A DNA stretch of 64,000 nucleotides from Phytomonas francai (lineage: Eukaryota; Euglenozoa; Kinetoplastea; Trypanosomatida; Trypanosomatidae). Shown piece after piece: positions 1 to 8,238 of this stretch. The notes under the pieces were generated by a model. The model had not been told where the DNA came from, searched no databases, and was given only the letters and a program-made list of their open reading frames with translations. The stretch lies in contig MJCC01000004.1 of assembly GCA_001766655.1 (NCBI GenBank), forward strand, positions 315,189-379,188. The letters run 5' to 3'. Numbering within the stretch: position 1 is the stretch's first letter; each line of letters opens with the position of its first letter. A program made the position numbers and the translations under genes.

Positions 1-64
1 CATATACATACATAAACAAATACTCATTGATAGTTGTGTAGAAAGGAATTTTGGGGTACGGACT

Positions 65-448
65 ATGGACACCAGTCAAGGTGAGTTTGCCATTTACGCT
101 TCTGCGGAAAGTTCGGAGGATGCTTTATTCGATAATTTAGTGGGCGCAATTGAGGACTTCATGATCTCCTTTGATATGAAGTCTGCTCTAAAGGCGTTGC
201 CGAGTCTACAAAGTATTTCAGGGGAACACGAACAGCATATCATCTATCAGAAATTTATAAATCATGTTGAGGATGAGCTTCATCGGCATGTTATGGAATG
301 CTTTCCCGTGTTTAAAGACATCTCAGAGGTAGAAGCTATGCTGAATGCCCAACACGATAATATACCAGAGGAAGTTTGGGACTTTATTAGTGAGGGGTGC
401 CTTGATTATGGTGTTTTTTTGGAGGAGTGGAAGGTGAACGCCCCCTAA
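65..448 (+). CDS. BART-domain protein, ARL2BP/CFAP36-like (127 aa)
   Basis: A small acidic all-helical protein. Residues about 20-125 follow the BART fold of ARL2-binding protein: an opening LFDNLVGAIEDFM helix resembles the family's FDxVVGxIEDIIM, and helices around HIIYQKFINHVEDEL and VFLEEW match the later helices. BART proteins bind GTP-loaded ARL2/ARL3 and act in microtubule and ciliary trafficking. That role is inferred here from family knowledge. The start is the first ATG in the frame and the length suits a stand-alone BART domain. It is the first gene of the left plus-strand array. The alternative is the N-terminal domain of a CFAP36-type protein without its coiled-coil tail. Confidence 0.6.
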   Translation: MDTSQGEFAIYASAESSEDALFDNLVGAIEDFMISFDMKSALKALPSLQSISGEHEQHIIYQKFINHVEDELHRHVMECFPVFKDISEVEAMLNAQHDNIPEEVWDFISEGCLDYGVFLEEWKVNAP

Positions 449-1316
449 AAGTTCGCACCAGGCGTTCTATCAAAAGGCTAAGTTTATGGTTAAATCCATT
501 ATCATTATGATCAGATGATGAACATTTGACTCTTTTTATTCCCCTCACAAAATGTGTGCATGGGAATCAGACTGTTGAATGTCTTGAATGTATATTTTTA
601 TCAGGTTTGTTAGTGGGTTTAATTCATTGCAATAATTACGCCATCTGTGCTCGCTCTATGCTTAAAAAAAAAGGCTGACTAATAAGTTGAACCCTTAGTT
701 CTGTAAACATTCACTAAGATCGAATTTTATGCAGTGTTATTCAGCATTATACGAAAGGACATGAATCTCCTTTTTCTTGGAATTAAAAGACAGAACACGA
801 CACTAACCAAAATCTTTCTATTAGATTCATGCCAGCTTGCACCAGCACAACACAGAAATCGACAAGTAAAAATACTAAAATGAACGTACAATTAAATGGA
901 TTCCGACTCATTCGGGTAACAACCATCAAATGAGTAATAGTTTTCGAAACAATGTATTGCACATTCTAAAAACGTTTCGTATATTGTATAAGCAGATATT
1001 GTACAAATGTATATTAAAGCTAATATGTGCAAATTCCGCTTTGAAGCCTCCGGTTGACCGTTTTCATTTTTTGCGTGTGTCATTTACATGTTCGATACGT
1101 AGATGTTCACACATAAAAATACAAACAACCAAATCATTGCTTTTCCTCCCCCCCCCCCCCCAAAGTCTTTCACTCGTTCTTAACTAATTCTATACAAGTA
1201 CAAAAAGATTAACAAAGTCATTCAAACAAAGACCTTGTTGTTGCTGTTTTTTTTTTTCGTGAGCGTGAGGAAGCGCTCAACCCGAATTGCGAGGGCGGAG
1301 CAAAAGGGAAGGCGCC
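449..1316. other. Intergenic region with C14 tract and probable splice acceptor
   Basis: AT-rich DNA with no convincing gene. It should hold the 3' UTR of the BART gene and the 5' UTR of the hydrolase gene. A run of 14 C lies at 1148-1161. A second pyrimidine tract ending in T11 comes just before AG at 1262-1263, with no ATG between that AG and 1317. This is the likely spliced-leader acceptor for the next gene. Confidence 0.5.
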
Positions 1317-4300
1317 ATGCTCTCTGATCCCTACGAATTTATTTGGCACCCACAGCGTCCTGCACGCACTAAAGAACAGGTTGAAGCTGACATCGAAAAG
1401 TTTAAAGATGTGAAGCTTGAGAAGATCTTCTCCTTCGAAGACCGTATTGTTGTGCGAGAGCTCATCCACATTGTTATTGACGACGAAAACTTTCGCAACA
1501 TTTTTAACGGTCTTTTCCTCCCGCCTCCATATATTTTACCGTCCCTAGCGGAGAAGCGGTGGACTGGCAAGGACGTGGCGCGCCTGGTGGGGCTCTTAGA
1601 CCCCTCACTGGATGGTGTCGTTGTGAGTCTCCCCTTCAACATGGCAGTTCAGATCGGCAATTATAGCGCGCGCCTTCATGCAGCCTCACAGCGGCTCTCC
1701 TGGGTTCTGAACGTACCGATCGCGATTGTGGAGGCGCAGGAGAAAATGAGTTTGAAATTTTATGAGGAATACGTCCGGAACTCCGATGTCAACCCCCGTA
1801 CGCCCGTGCAGAAGAGTATCGAAGAACATCGGGAACAGCGCAAGTGGACTCTAAAGCGGACCGCGACCATCGCTGGGTTCTCAACTCTGGGCGGCGCGGC
1901 ACTTCTGGTGAGCGGCGGCCTTGCGGCGCCGATGATGGTCTCCGCGTACGCGGCGCTTTCAAGCGGGCTGACGACCACCATCACCGCGATCGGGACGTTT
2001 GGTGGCGCGGTGCTCGGGACAGGCGCGCTCGCGAGCGCCTTCGCGGCCGCCGTCGGCGTCTCCACGCACGCCGCCGCCCTCACCTCGCTGCTCACGCCCG
2101 TGCTGACGGCCAGCCACATCACGTCCATCTTCGGCGTCACCGGCGCCGCCCTCTCCGGCTACAGGGCCTACTGCCGCACGAGCGACTCCGGCGTCTTTCT
2201 AATCCGCGCGGTGGACGAGGTCGAGGTGCTGCCGGACCTGCCCGACACCTCGAGCACGCCGCTGACCTCCCCTGTCAACCCCTTCACGGCGACCGCCGCC
2301 GCGTGGGAGCTCGGCAGCGACATCGACGTCACCACCCGCCCGGGGCTCGTCTTCCCCGCCCACACCTTCCTCGCGGTCGCCGCGAACACGCGCAAGCTGC
2401 CCTGCATCCGCCGCAGCTCGCGGCAGGTCATCTTCAGCATCGCCGCGAAGCTCCCCGGCCGTGAGCTGCGGCTGCTCGCGCTGAAGCTGACCACCGGCGT
2501 CTGGGCGCTGCTCCCGCCGCCCGTCGTCCCGTTCGGCGAGATCGGGATGCTGGCGTGCCGGAACCGCCAGATGTACCCGACCGGCGCAGGGTTTGTCCTC
2601 TGCTACGCCGTCACCCAGGCGGGAGAGGGGAGGAGCCCCGTGTCAAGTCTGGAGAGCCGGAGGAGCCCCGTGTCAAGTCTGGAGAGCCGGAGGAGCCCCG
2701 TGTCAAGTCTGGAGAGCCGGAGGAGCCCCGTGTCAAGTCTGGAGAGCTGGGGGAGCCCCGTGTCGGCGGCGGGGGGCGGGCGCGGGGCAGAGCTGCGGGT
2801 GTGGGTGCGGGTGCACTGCGACGTCTTCGGGGCGTGGGAGCTCTCCTGCTTTACCGAGGGGACGGAGGTGGGGCTGGACCCGCTGAGGGCGGAGATACGC
2901 CTCGAGACTGAGACCCAGACGGAGGCCTTCTCCAAAGCACGGGACGGATTGACGATGACGATGCGGTGCAAGCCCTTCACGTATTTGAAACTCACGCCGT
3001 TCGAGGGGATGGCGGGGAAAACCACACAGACCTTCCCTGCCAAAGATCTCTCACAACGCATGCCGGAGCGCGATTGTGATGTGAATCGGCGACGGAAGGT
3101 CGGCATCGCGATCGTGAATCAATCTATGCACACGGTGTGCGCACAAGAGGTCTCGCTTGTGAACGGTATCGCGGCGCAGGACTCGGGACTACCTCAAGTC
3201 ATCGAATCACGTACCGCCTTGTTGGAGTTTTATACAAACCAAGGGTGGGATCTACGCGGTGCCGAAGGATTTTACATCTTGGAGGTGCGCAACACAAACG
3301 ATAGCCCTCTTGTGAATGTTTACTTTGTTCGCCTACAATTCGAGATAAGTTCTCTTAACAATTTAGGCGTCGCCGTCGCAACAGCGCACACGGTCAGCGA
3401 ATTAAAGAAAATGTCCCTGGTGACGCAGAGACCTGAGTCCTCCGACTTTGAGGTGAAGTTAAATGATGGGTTGTTCTTCTCTCTCAACGTGCGGATAGTG
3501 GAAAAGTTCAAAACTATCCAACTCCGCGTGCTCGACAAAATCGAGCACCAAGTCGATACGAAGGCCGTGAAGACCCAGGCTAAGCTAACCGTGGGGATCT
3601 GCGGCTTTAGTGCTATCTTTGATCCACGGCGGCCCCCTCAAGATCAGCAGATAGGTTTGTGGAATAATACGTTTAAGGACTTGAGTTTGTTGGGCGAGAG
3701 CGAGACCTACGCTTTGCAATGGGAAGACGAGTACCTTGATCATTTTGGCAAAAGCGTCGATGTTGATTTTAACATTACCGACCGCGTTACCCGCAAGGCC
3801 TTTGGGAAAGCGAAGGCCATGATGAAAAAAAATCTGATGCAGGGTGCGATTTTCAGTGGATTTCGCGCCTTCAAATCTCTGATGGGCTCGATGTATATCC
3901 CTAGGTACGTTATGCAATCACTCGGTGCGATTGACAACGCCTTCGCTACACTCTCGAATCGCTCCGTATTCGCAGGGCTTGATTTGGCAAAAGCTTTATT
4001 GGATACTCGCATTGGCCACCGCCCGGTAACCCTCATCGGTTTCAGCTTTGGCTGCAACGTCGTGTGCGAGTGCCTTTTAGAGCTACATCGTGTTAAAGCG
4101 TTCAACCTTATTGACAACGTCTTTATGATTGGCTCCATGGTGCCCGCGGATACGGATGTGTGGACTCAGATGCGTGAGGTGACTGCGGGTCGATTGGTGA
4201 ACCTTTATACGCGCAGTGATTTTGTTTTATGGTTGATGTACAGGGCAAACGATACGGATCTGAGACCGATGGCGGGGATCTCCCCAATCAACCTCCCAGG

Positions 4301-5873
4301 AATCGAGAACATTGACGTGACGCCAATCGTGGCGAGACACTACGACTACGGCTTTCGAATACGAGATGTTTTGAAAAGCATCCCTCTGCAACCGACGGAG
4401 GAGACGTGGAGTAAAAAAGACATGCGCGGCTCGCCCGGCATTATTGTACCTTTTGTCGAGTGCGAGAGGACGATGACCAAAATGGGCAAATCGATCGCTT
4501 CCATCCTCTTCTCACACCCATTTTGCGTTCTCTCTCTCGTCAACAACCTCGTCTCGGATGAGGCTGGCTCTGGGCTACCGTTGGAGCTAATTTCGTTTTC
4601 TGTTCACAACGGCTTTTTCGACTTCCGGCCACCGCAATCCGTGCCGCCGTTGAGCGCTGGTGTGTTTGGAGCTGTTGGGGAGTCCGGCGTCGATCGCATT
4701 GGGGGCGTCGTATCGTTCATAGCACGCTTAGACGGATTTTCAGATCGTGATATGATGCTAATTATTTTTTTTGATGTTGAGAAAAAGTCCACCCTTAGCA
4801 TGGCGGCGTACCCCAGCTTGGTGATGCGGCGGGGATCAGAACAGGAGACAAGTGAGGAGGCTAAGAAGCGGATCTGCACTATTGCTTCGCAGACCTTTGA
4901 GGACTTTGAAGTGGTTCGTAAAATTTGTAACTCCGAAGCTGCAATGCACACAGGTGTAAACAAGATAATTTCCCAAACTGTTAAATTCCCCACGGATTGT
5001 TTCTTTACGGATGGACATAAACAGGCAACAATGTTTATCGATCTTGAAAGGGTATCAAACGGAATCTCAATAAGTGTTCGTGCGTTGCTCACAAAGGCGT
5101 CCTCAGAACCTCAGCAGGAGCACTTCACAGGGGAGGTATACCATTCTCTCTATGACAATCATTATATCACCGTTGCAGCGGAAGAGAAGCTCGGTGTGGC
5201 AGAGATTTACCCTCTTGAAGAATTTCATAAACAACTGACAGAAATCGCTGGGAGACTAAACGGCAAGCAGATGGAGGGCAAAGCGCAAGCTAAGGAAAGT
5301 GACCGTATCACAGAGCTACGAATGTCTGAAATACCTATTGTAGAGCCAACCATAATTCCTGTAGTGATTGCTAACTGTAGCGAGGTGCCGTTGCATTTGA
5401 TCGAGCCTGAAACCATATCAGAGGACGATTCTAAGTCTGAGGATGCGGATTCAGTCGATAGTTCTGAATTGGGCTCTCTGAATATAAATTCATCATCCCG
5501 GCTGTGCGCCCCGCCGCCGAAGCTACCGCCACATTCCTTCTGCGTTGCTACTTTCTCTAATTTAGAAAGGCGGTCGACCCTTTCTGTAAACTACACCACC
5601 GCCCGAGGGATCTGTGGGTTTAACATTTATATACCTACACCGGTAGATGCTTCTTATGATGTGGAAAAGGATCCACTACTGGTGAAGTGCGACCGGTTGT
5701 CAGCCCACAACGTAAAAGAGGCCGTTTCGACATCTATAACAAAGGTAGGCGATACAGTGTTTCAACAGGTATTTTTAGCACTCGAAATGACTGAGGAAAC
5801 AAGTACAACGACAAACCCCAACGACACTTCGATGAGTGAACAGCTTAAAAAACATGGCTGGCATATAATCTAA
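1317..5873 (+). CDS. TMCO4/DUF726-type transmembrane alpha/beta hydrolase, giant form (1518 aa)
   Basis: Residues 182-285 form a Gly/Ala-rich series of hydrophobic helices. The region before them (LNVPIAIVEAQEKM) resembles the TMCO4 N-terminal domain. The hydrolase lies around residues 900-1010: a GFSFG nucleophile elbow at 908-912 (candidate serine 910), then AGRLVNLYTRSDFVL and GIENIDVTPIVARHYDY, which fit the DUF726 C-terminal half. Family members are membrane-associated hydrolase-like proteins of uncertain substrate. This protein is over twice the length I recall for animal TMCO4. The extra sequence is about 600 residues between the membrane and hydrolase parts plus a roughly 500-residue C-terminal extension. 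I chose ATG 1317 because the upstream extension begins only with TTG and an AG acceptor lies at 1262-1263. A 30-bp minisatellite and a very GC-rich patch (about 1900-2950) sit inside the frame. Confidence 0.75.
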   Translation: MLSDPYEFIWHPQRPARTKEQVEADIEKFKDVKLEKIFSFEDRIVVRELIHIVIDDENFRNIFNGLFLPPPYILPSLAEKRWTGKDVARLVGLLDPSLDGVVVSLPFNMAVQIGNYSARLHAASQRLSWVLNVPIAIVEAQEKMSLKFYEEYVRNSDVNPRTPVQKSIEEHREQRKWTLKRTATIAGFSTLGGAALLVSGGLAAPMMVSAYAALSSGLTTTITAIGTFGGAVLGTGALASAFAAAVGVSTHAAALTSLLTPVLTASHITSIFGVTGAALSGYRAYCRTSDSGVFLIRAVDEVEVLPDLPDTSSTPLTSPVNPFTATAAAWELGSDIDVTTRPGLVFPAHTFLAVAANTRKLPCIRRSSRQVIFSIAAKLPGRELRLLALKLTTGVWALLPPPVVPFGEIGMLACRNRQMYPTGAGFVLCYAVTQAGEGRSPVSSLESRRSPVSSLESRRSPVSSLESRRSPVSSLESWGSPVSAAGGGRGAELRVWVRVHCDVFGAWELSCFTEGTEVGLDPLRAEIRLETETQTEAFSKARDGLTMTMRCKPFTYLKLTPFEGMAGKTTQTFPAKDLSQRMPERDCDVNRRRKVGIAIVNQSMHTVCAQEVSLVNGIAAQDSGLPQVIESRTALLEFYTNQGWDLRGAEGFYILEVRNTNDSPLVNVYFVRLQFEISSLNNLGVAVATAHTVSELKKMSLVTQRPESSDFEVKLNDGLFFSLNVRIVEKFKTIQLRVLDKIEHQVDTKAVKTQAKLTVGICGFSAIFDPRRPPQDQQIGLWNNTFKDLSLLGESETYALQWEDEYLDHFGKSVDVDFNITDRVTRKAFGKAKAMMKKNLMQGAIFSGFRAFKSLMGSMYIPRYVMQSLGAIDNAFATLSNRSVFAGLDLAKALLDTRIGHRPVTLIGFSFGCNVVCECLLELHRVKAFNLIDNVFMIGSMVPADTDVWTQMREVTAGRLVNLYTRSDFVLWLMYRANDTDLRPMAGISPINLPGIENIDVTPIVARHYDYGFRIRDVLKSIPLQPTEETWSKKDMRGSPGIIVPFVECERTMTKMGKSIASILFSHPFCVLSLVNNLVSDEAGSGLPLELISFSVHNGFFDFRPPQSVPPLSAGVFGAVGESGVDRIGGVVSFIARLDGFSDRDMMLIIFFDVEKKSTLSMAAYPSLVMRRGSEQETSEEAKKRICTIASQTFEDFEVVRKICNSEAAMHTGVNKIISQTVKFPTDCFFTDGHKQATMFIDLERVSNGISISVRALLTKASSEPQQEHFTGEVYHSLYDNHYITVAAEEKLGVAEIYPLEEFHKQLTEIAGRLNGKQMEGKAQAKESDRITELRMSEIPIVEPTIIPVVIANCSEVPLHLIEPETISEDDSKSEDADSVDSSELGSLNINSSSRLCAPPPKLPPHSFCVATFSNLERRSTLSVNYTTARGICGFNIYIPTPVDASYDVEKDPLLVKCDRLSAHNVKEAVSTSITKVGDTVFQQVFLALEMTEETSTTTNPNDTSMSEQLKKHGWHII
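2631..2764 (+). repeat. In-frame 30-bp minisatellite, four copies plus a partial
   Basis: Units start at 2631, 2661, 2691 and 2721, with a partial fifth at 2751-2764. The first three are identical and the fourth has a C-to-T change near its end. Each unit adds ten residues (RSPVSSLESR), so the frame is kept. The repeat lies in the long insertion between the membrane segment and the hydrolase domain of the TMCO4-like protein. Confidence 0.95.
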
Positions 5874-6392
5874 AAAGAGCGAGAAGCACTATGAAAGTGA
5901 TTTTTATTTATATACACATATATACATGTTCATATTTTAGGTGTTGCTAGGAAGATTTATTCCTGTGTCTTCCTGAATTTACTTTTCATGAAATTTTTTT
6001 ATCGAACTTATACACCCTTAATTTTTCAAATTTTGTTTCCGTAATGCTTTTTTTTTTTTTTGCAGAATACAACTGATGGTGCTTGAATATTTTTTCTTTA
6101 TCCAATGATATGACAACTCTTACTCTTTCTTGATATGTACGCTGTATTTCAACAATTCTCAAACCAATCATTTTGAAAAAAGAAAAATACTACTACTACT
6201 ACTAATACTAATAATAATGTGAAATATTGTGTGACTTATCTCATTAGACAAAGAGCTCTCCATCTTTAAATCCTTTCATGTCTCAGTGGCCTCGTTTCTT
6301 GACCACTTTTCAATTTCTATTTAGCCCCATGTGTTTGACGTTTCGCATATTTATGCATTTTGGAAAAATTCTAGGTGCCACACTGTTAAACA
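5874..6392. other. Intergenic, AT-rich, with (CTA)n microsatellite
   Basis: No gene seen. A CTA/ATA trinucleotide repeat runs from about 6189 to 6217. Candidate acceptor AGs are 6323-6324 (followed by an upstream ATG at 6330) and 6373-6374 (no ATG before 6393). The second is more consistent with the annotated start of the next gene. Confidence 0.45.
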
Positions 6393-7883
6393 ATGAGCGT
6401 TCATATCGCTCCTCGAGAGTGCCGTCTTTCCGAGTTTGCTAGTTCAATAGGAGTTAGGCCACAAGATTTGTGGCTTCCACTATGGGCTTTCGCGGGCCCT
6501 CGTAGTCGGCCTACGACTCCTATCCGTATCTCTGATTCGACGCCAATTGTTCTTCGTCACGAGGAATCCGGCAACCTGTTATGCGATCGCCGTGAAACCT
6601 TGCTTCATCTAAACTTCTTCAATATAAATGATGTTAGCGCTCTTTCGTTGCGACCCTCTGACATTCCGAAGGAGTACGAACTGTTCGTTCGGTGGGATAA
6701 ACCGACTGGCAATAAACTTATTCCATCAACTACGCCGGTGTTACACCGCCCTCTAACAGAAGGCATGGCTACGGCGGAGGGCTCCGCGATCACGATTAGT
6801 GCGGGGAGGCGCTCTCATACCTCTAAGCGCACCCCCAGCTCCGCGAATGATACTGTCGACCACAGTAGCCTCGCGCAAATTCTCAAAGAAGGTTCTGAGC
6901 AATCTTCGATGCATAACCGAGCGGCTGAGGATCTCGCACAGCGCCTGCACCAAGTGCTAGGGGAAAGAGGCCTGGCGGGTGGTGGTCAATCCCAGGTTAT
7001 TATGGACCACATACGCAAAAAAATCATGCAAACCCATTCTGATTCGCCGCCCCTGCACTTCATCCTTGAAGCCACTGATACCAAAGACGTTTCCAAAGGT
7101 TCCTCATTCCCAAGAGCGAACGCGCTGCCCTCGATTCAGACGGCAGACGGGTTCTATTGGTGGCGGCCGGATCCTCGCATTCTTTATCGTGTTTTCCGCA
7201 GCACCGCCTCCTCCGAGCGCGCGGAGACGAGCCAACACAGCGACGCCTCCCGAGAGCTCGCGATCTTTTTTATCAACGACGTTGTCTTCCCCACCAGACT
7301 GCAGGATTCCTTGAAAACTGTCCAAGACTTTGATCCCGCAATTCGGAAACGAGTCCGCGAGGATAACAACGCGGCACTCAGCGAGACAGGCACCGCGAGC
7401 CCTCTCGAGAGAGGACATACAAGTACAGAAACGCACCTCGCCGCAATTGCAAAAAAAATGAAGGCGTACGCAGATCGCGGCTATCGTGTGCTCCTTTTGG
7501 ATCACTACCCCTACCTCCATCACGGAAATGCCGCCTATTTAGAAAAGACTTTGCACCCGATCAGTGATTTCTGCACAAAGTACTTTTCAGCTGCCGATGG
7601 GGGCGAAAAGGCGTGCACAATTACCGTGGTATTGTCGGTGATGTCGTACATAACGGCCCATCAGCGGCACAGCCGAACAGAGGCCTCCTTTGTGATTCCC
7701 AATACGGGGATTTTAAGTTATTTCGTAGCCCACCTCAACGCCTCCCTGATGCCTGATACGATCACATCCTTTGTTGTGGGGTCTAGAGACCGAAGCACTC
7801 CCTTATTGAATGGATTTCATAAGACGTTTGCCGATGCCGCCTCCCTTAAATATGTGGAAGTAGCTTCCTTATTGAGCGAATAA
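6393..7883 (+). CDS. Protein with degenerate PNKP/HAD 3'-phosphatase-like domain (496 aa)
   Basis: The first 210 residues are unrecognised, with a Ser/Thr-rich linker around 130-165. From about residue 256 the order of elements resembles the phosphatase half of polynucleotide kinase/phosphatase. These are WWRPDPRILYRVF, AIFFINDVVFPTRLQDS, YADRGYRVLLLDHYPY, TSFVVGSRDRS and FHKTFADAASLKYVEVASLL. In PNKP the second element carries DxDGT, the third FTNQ and the fourth VGDAAGR. Here the catalytic aspartates are absent (FFIND, VGS). No P-loop kinase domain is present. If the match holds, this is a non-catalytic binding or scaffold protein. The assignment rests on remembered motifs and a gapped by-eye alignment, so it is tentative. 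The start is the first ATG after AG 6373-6374. Confidence 0.35.
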   Translation: MSVHIAPRECRLSEFASSIGVRPQDLWLPLWAFAGPRSRPTTPIRISDSTPIVLRHEESGNLLCDRRETLLHLNFFNINDVSALSLRPSDIPKEYELFVRWDKPTGNKLIPSTTPVLHRPLTEGMATAEGSAITISAGRRSHTSKRTPSSANDTVDHSSLAQILKEGSEQSSMHNRAAEDLAQRLHQVLGERGLAGGGQSQVIMDHIRKKIMQTHSDSPPLHFILEATDTKDVSKGSSFPRANALPSIQTADGFYWWRPDPRILYRVFRSTASSERAETSQHSDASRELAIFFINDVVFPTRLQDSLKTVQDFDPAIRKRVREDNNAALSETGTASPLERGHTSTETHLAAIAKKMKAYADRGYRVLLLDHYPYLHHGNAAYLEKTLHPISDFCTKYFSAADGGEKACTITVVLSVMSYITAHQRHSRTEASFVIPNTGILSYFVAHLNASLMPDTITSFVVGSRDRSTPLLNGFHKTFADAASLKYVEVASLLSE

Positions 7884-8037
7884 TAATCACCGGTATCCGT
7901 CGTTGTTCTTCTTTTTGTGTGTAATATCTGCTGTTTACTTTATCACGTTTGATCCTCAGTTAGGGGGGTTGTGTTGTGTTGTGTTGCTATCACTCCAGTT
8001 CTTTGCGATATAAGAGCATTCCCAGTACGGCGTCTTC

Positions 8038-8072
<35 letters not shown>

Positions 8073-8238
8073 ATTATATACCACTTTTTTTGGGGGGGGG
8101 GAGGGGGAAGGGAAAAGGGGTGATGATCAACTGTTCAAAAGTTCGATTGGAAGGCATATGAGCTGTCCTACTGTTATTTCTCCTTCATCTTCTATGAAAG
8201 ACATCCCAGACGACGGATCCCAAGATAGTTTTGCACCC
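7884..8238. other. Intergenic with (AT)15, G10 and acceptor AG
   Basis: An AT dinucleotide repeat fills 8041-8070 and ten G run from 8092 to 8101. A pyrimidine-rich stretch (about 8168-8193) precedes AG at 8199-8200. An ATG at 8158 is in frame with the next gene but lies before that AG, so it is probably not used. Confidence 0.5.
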
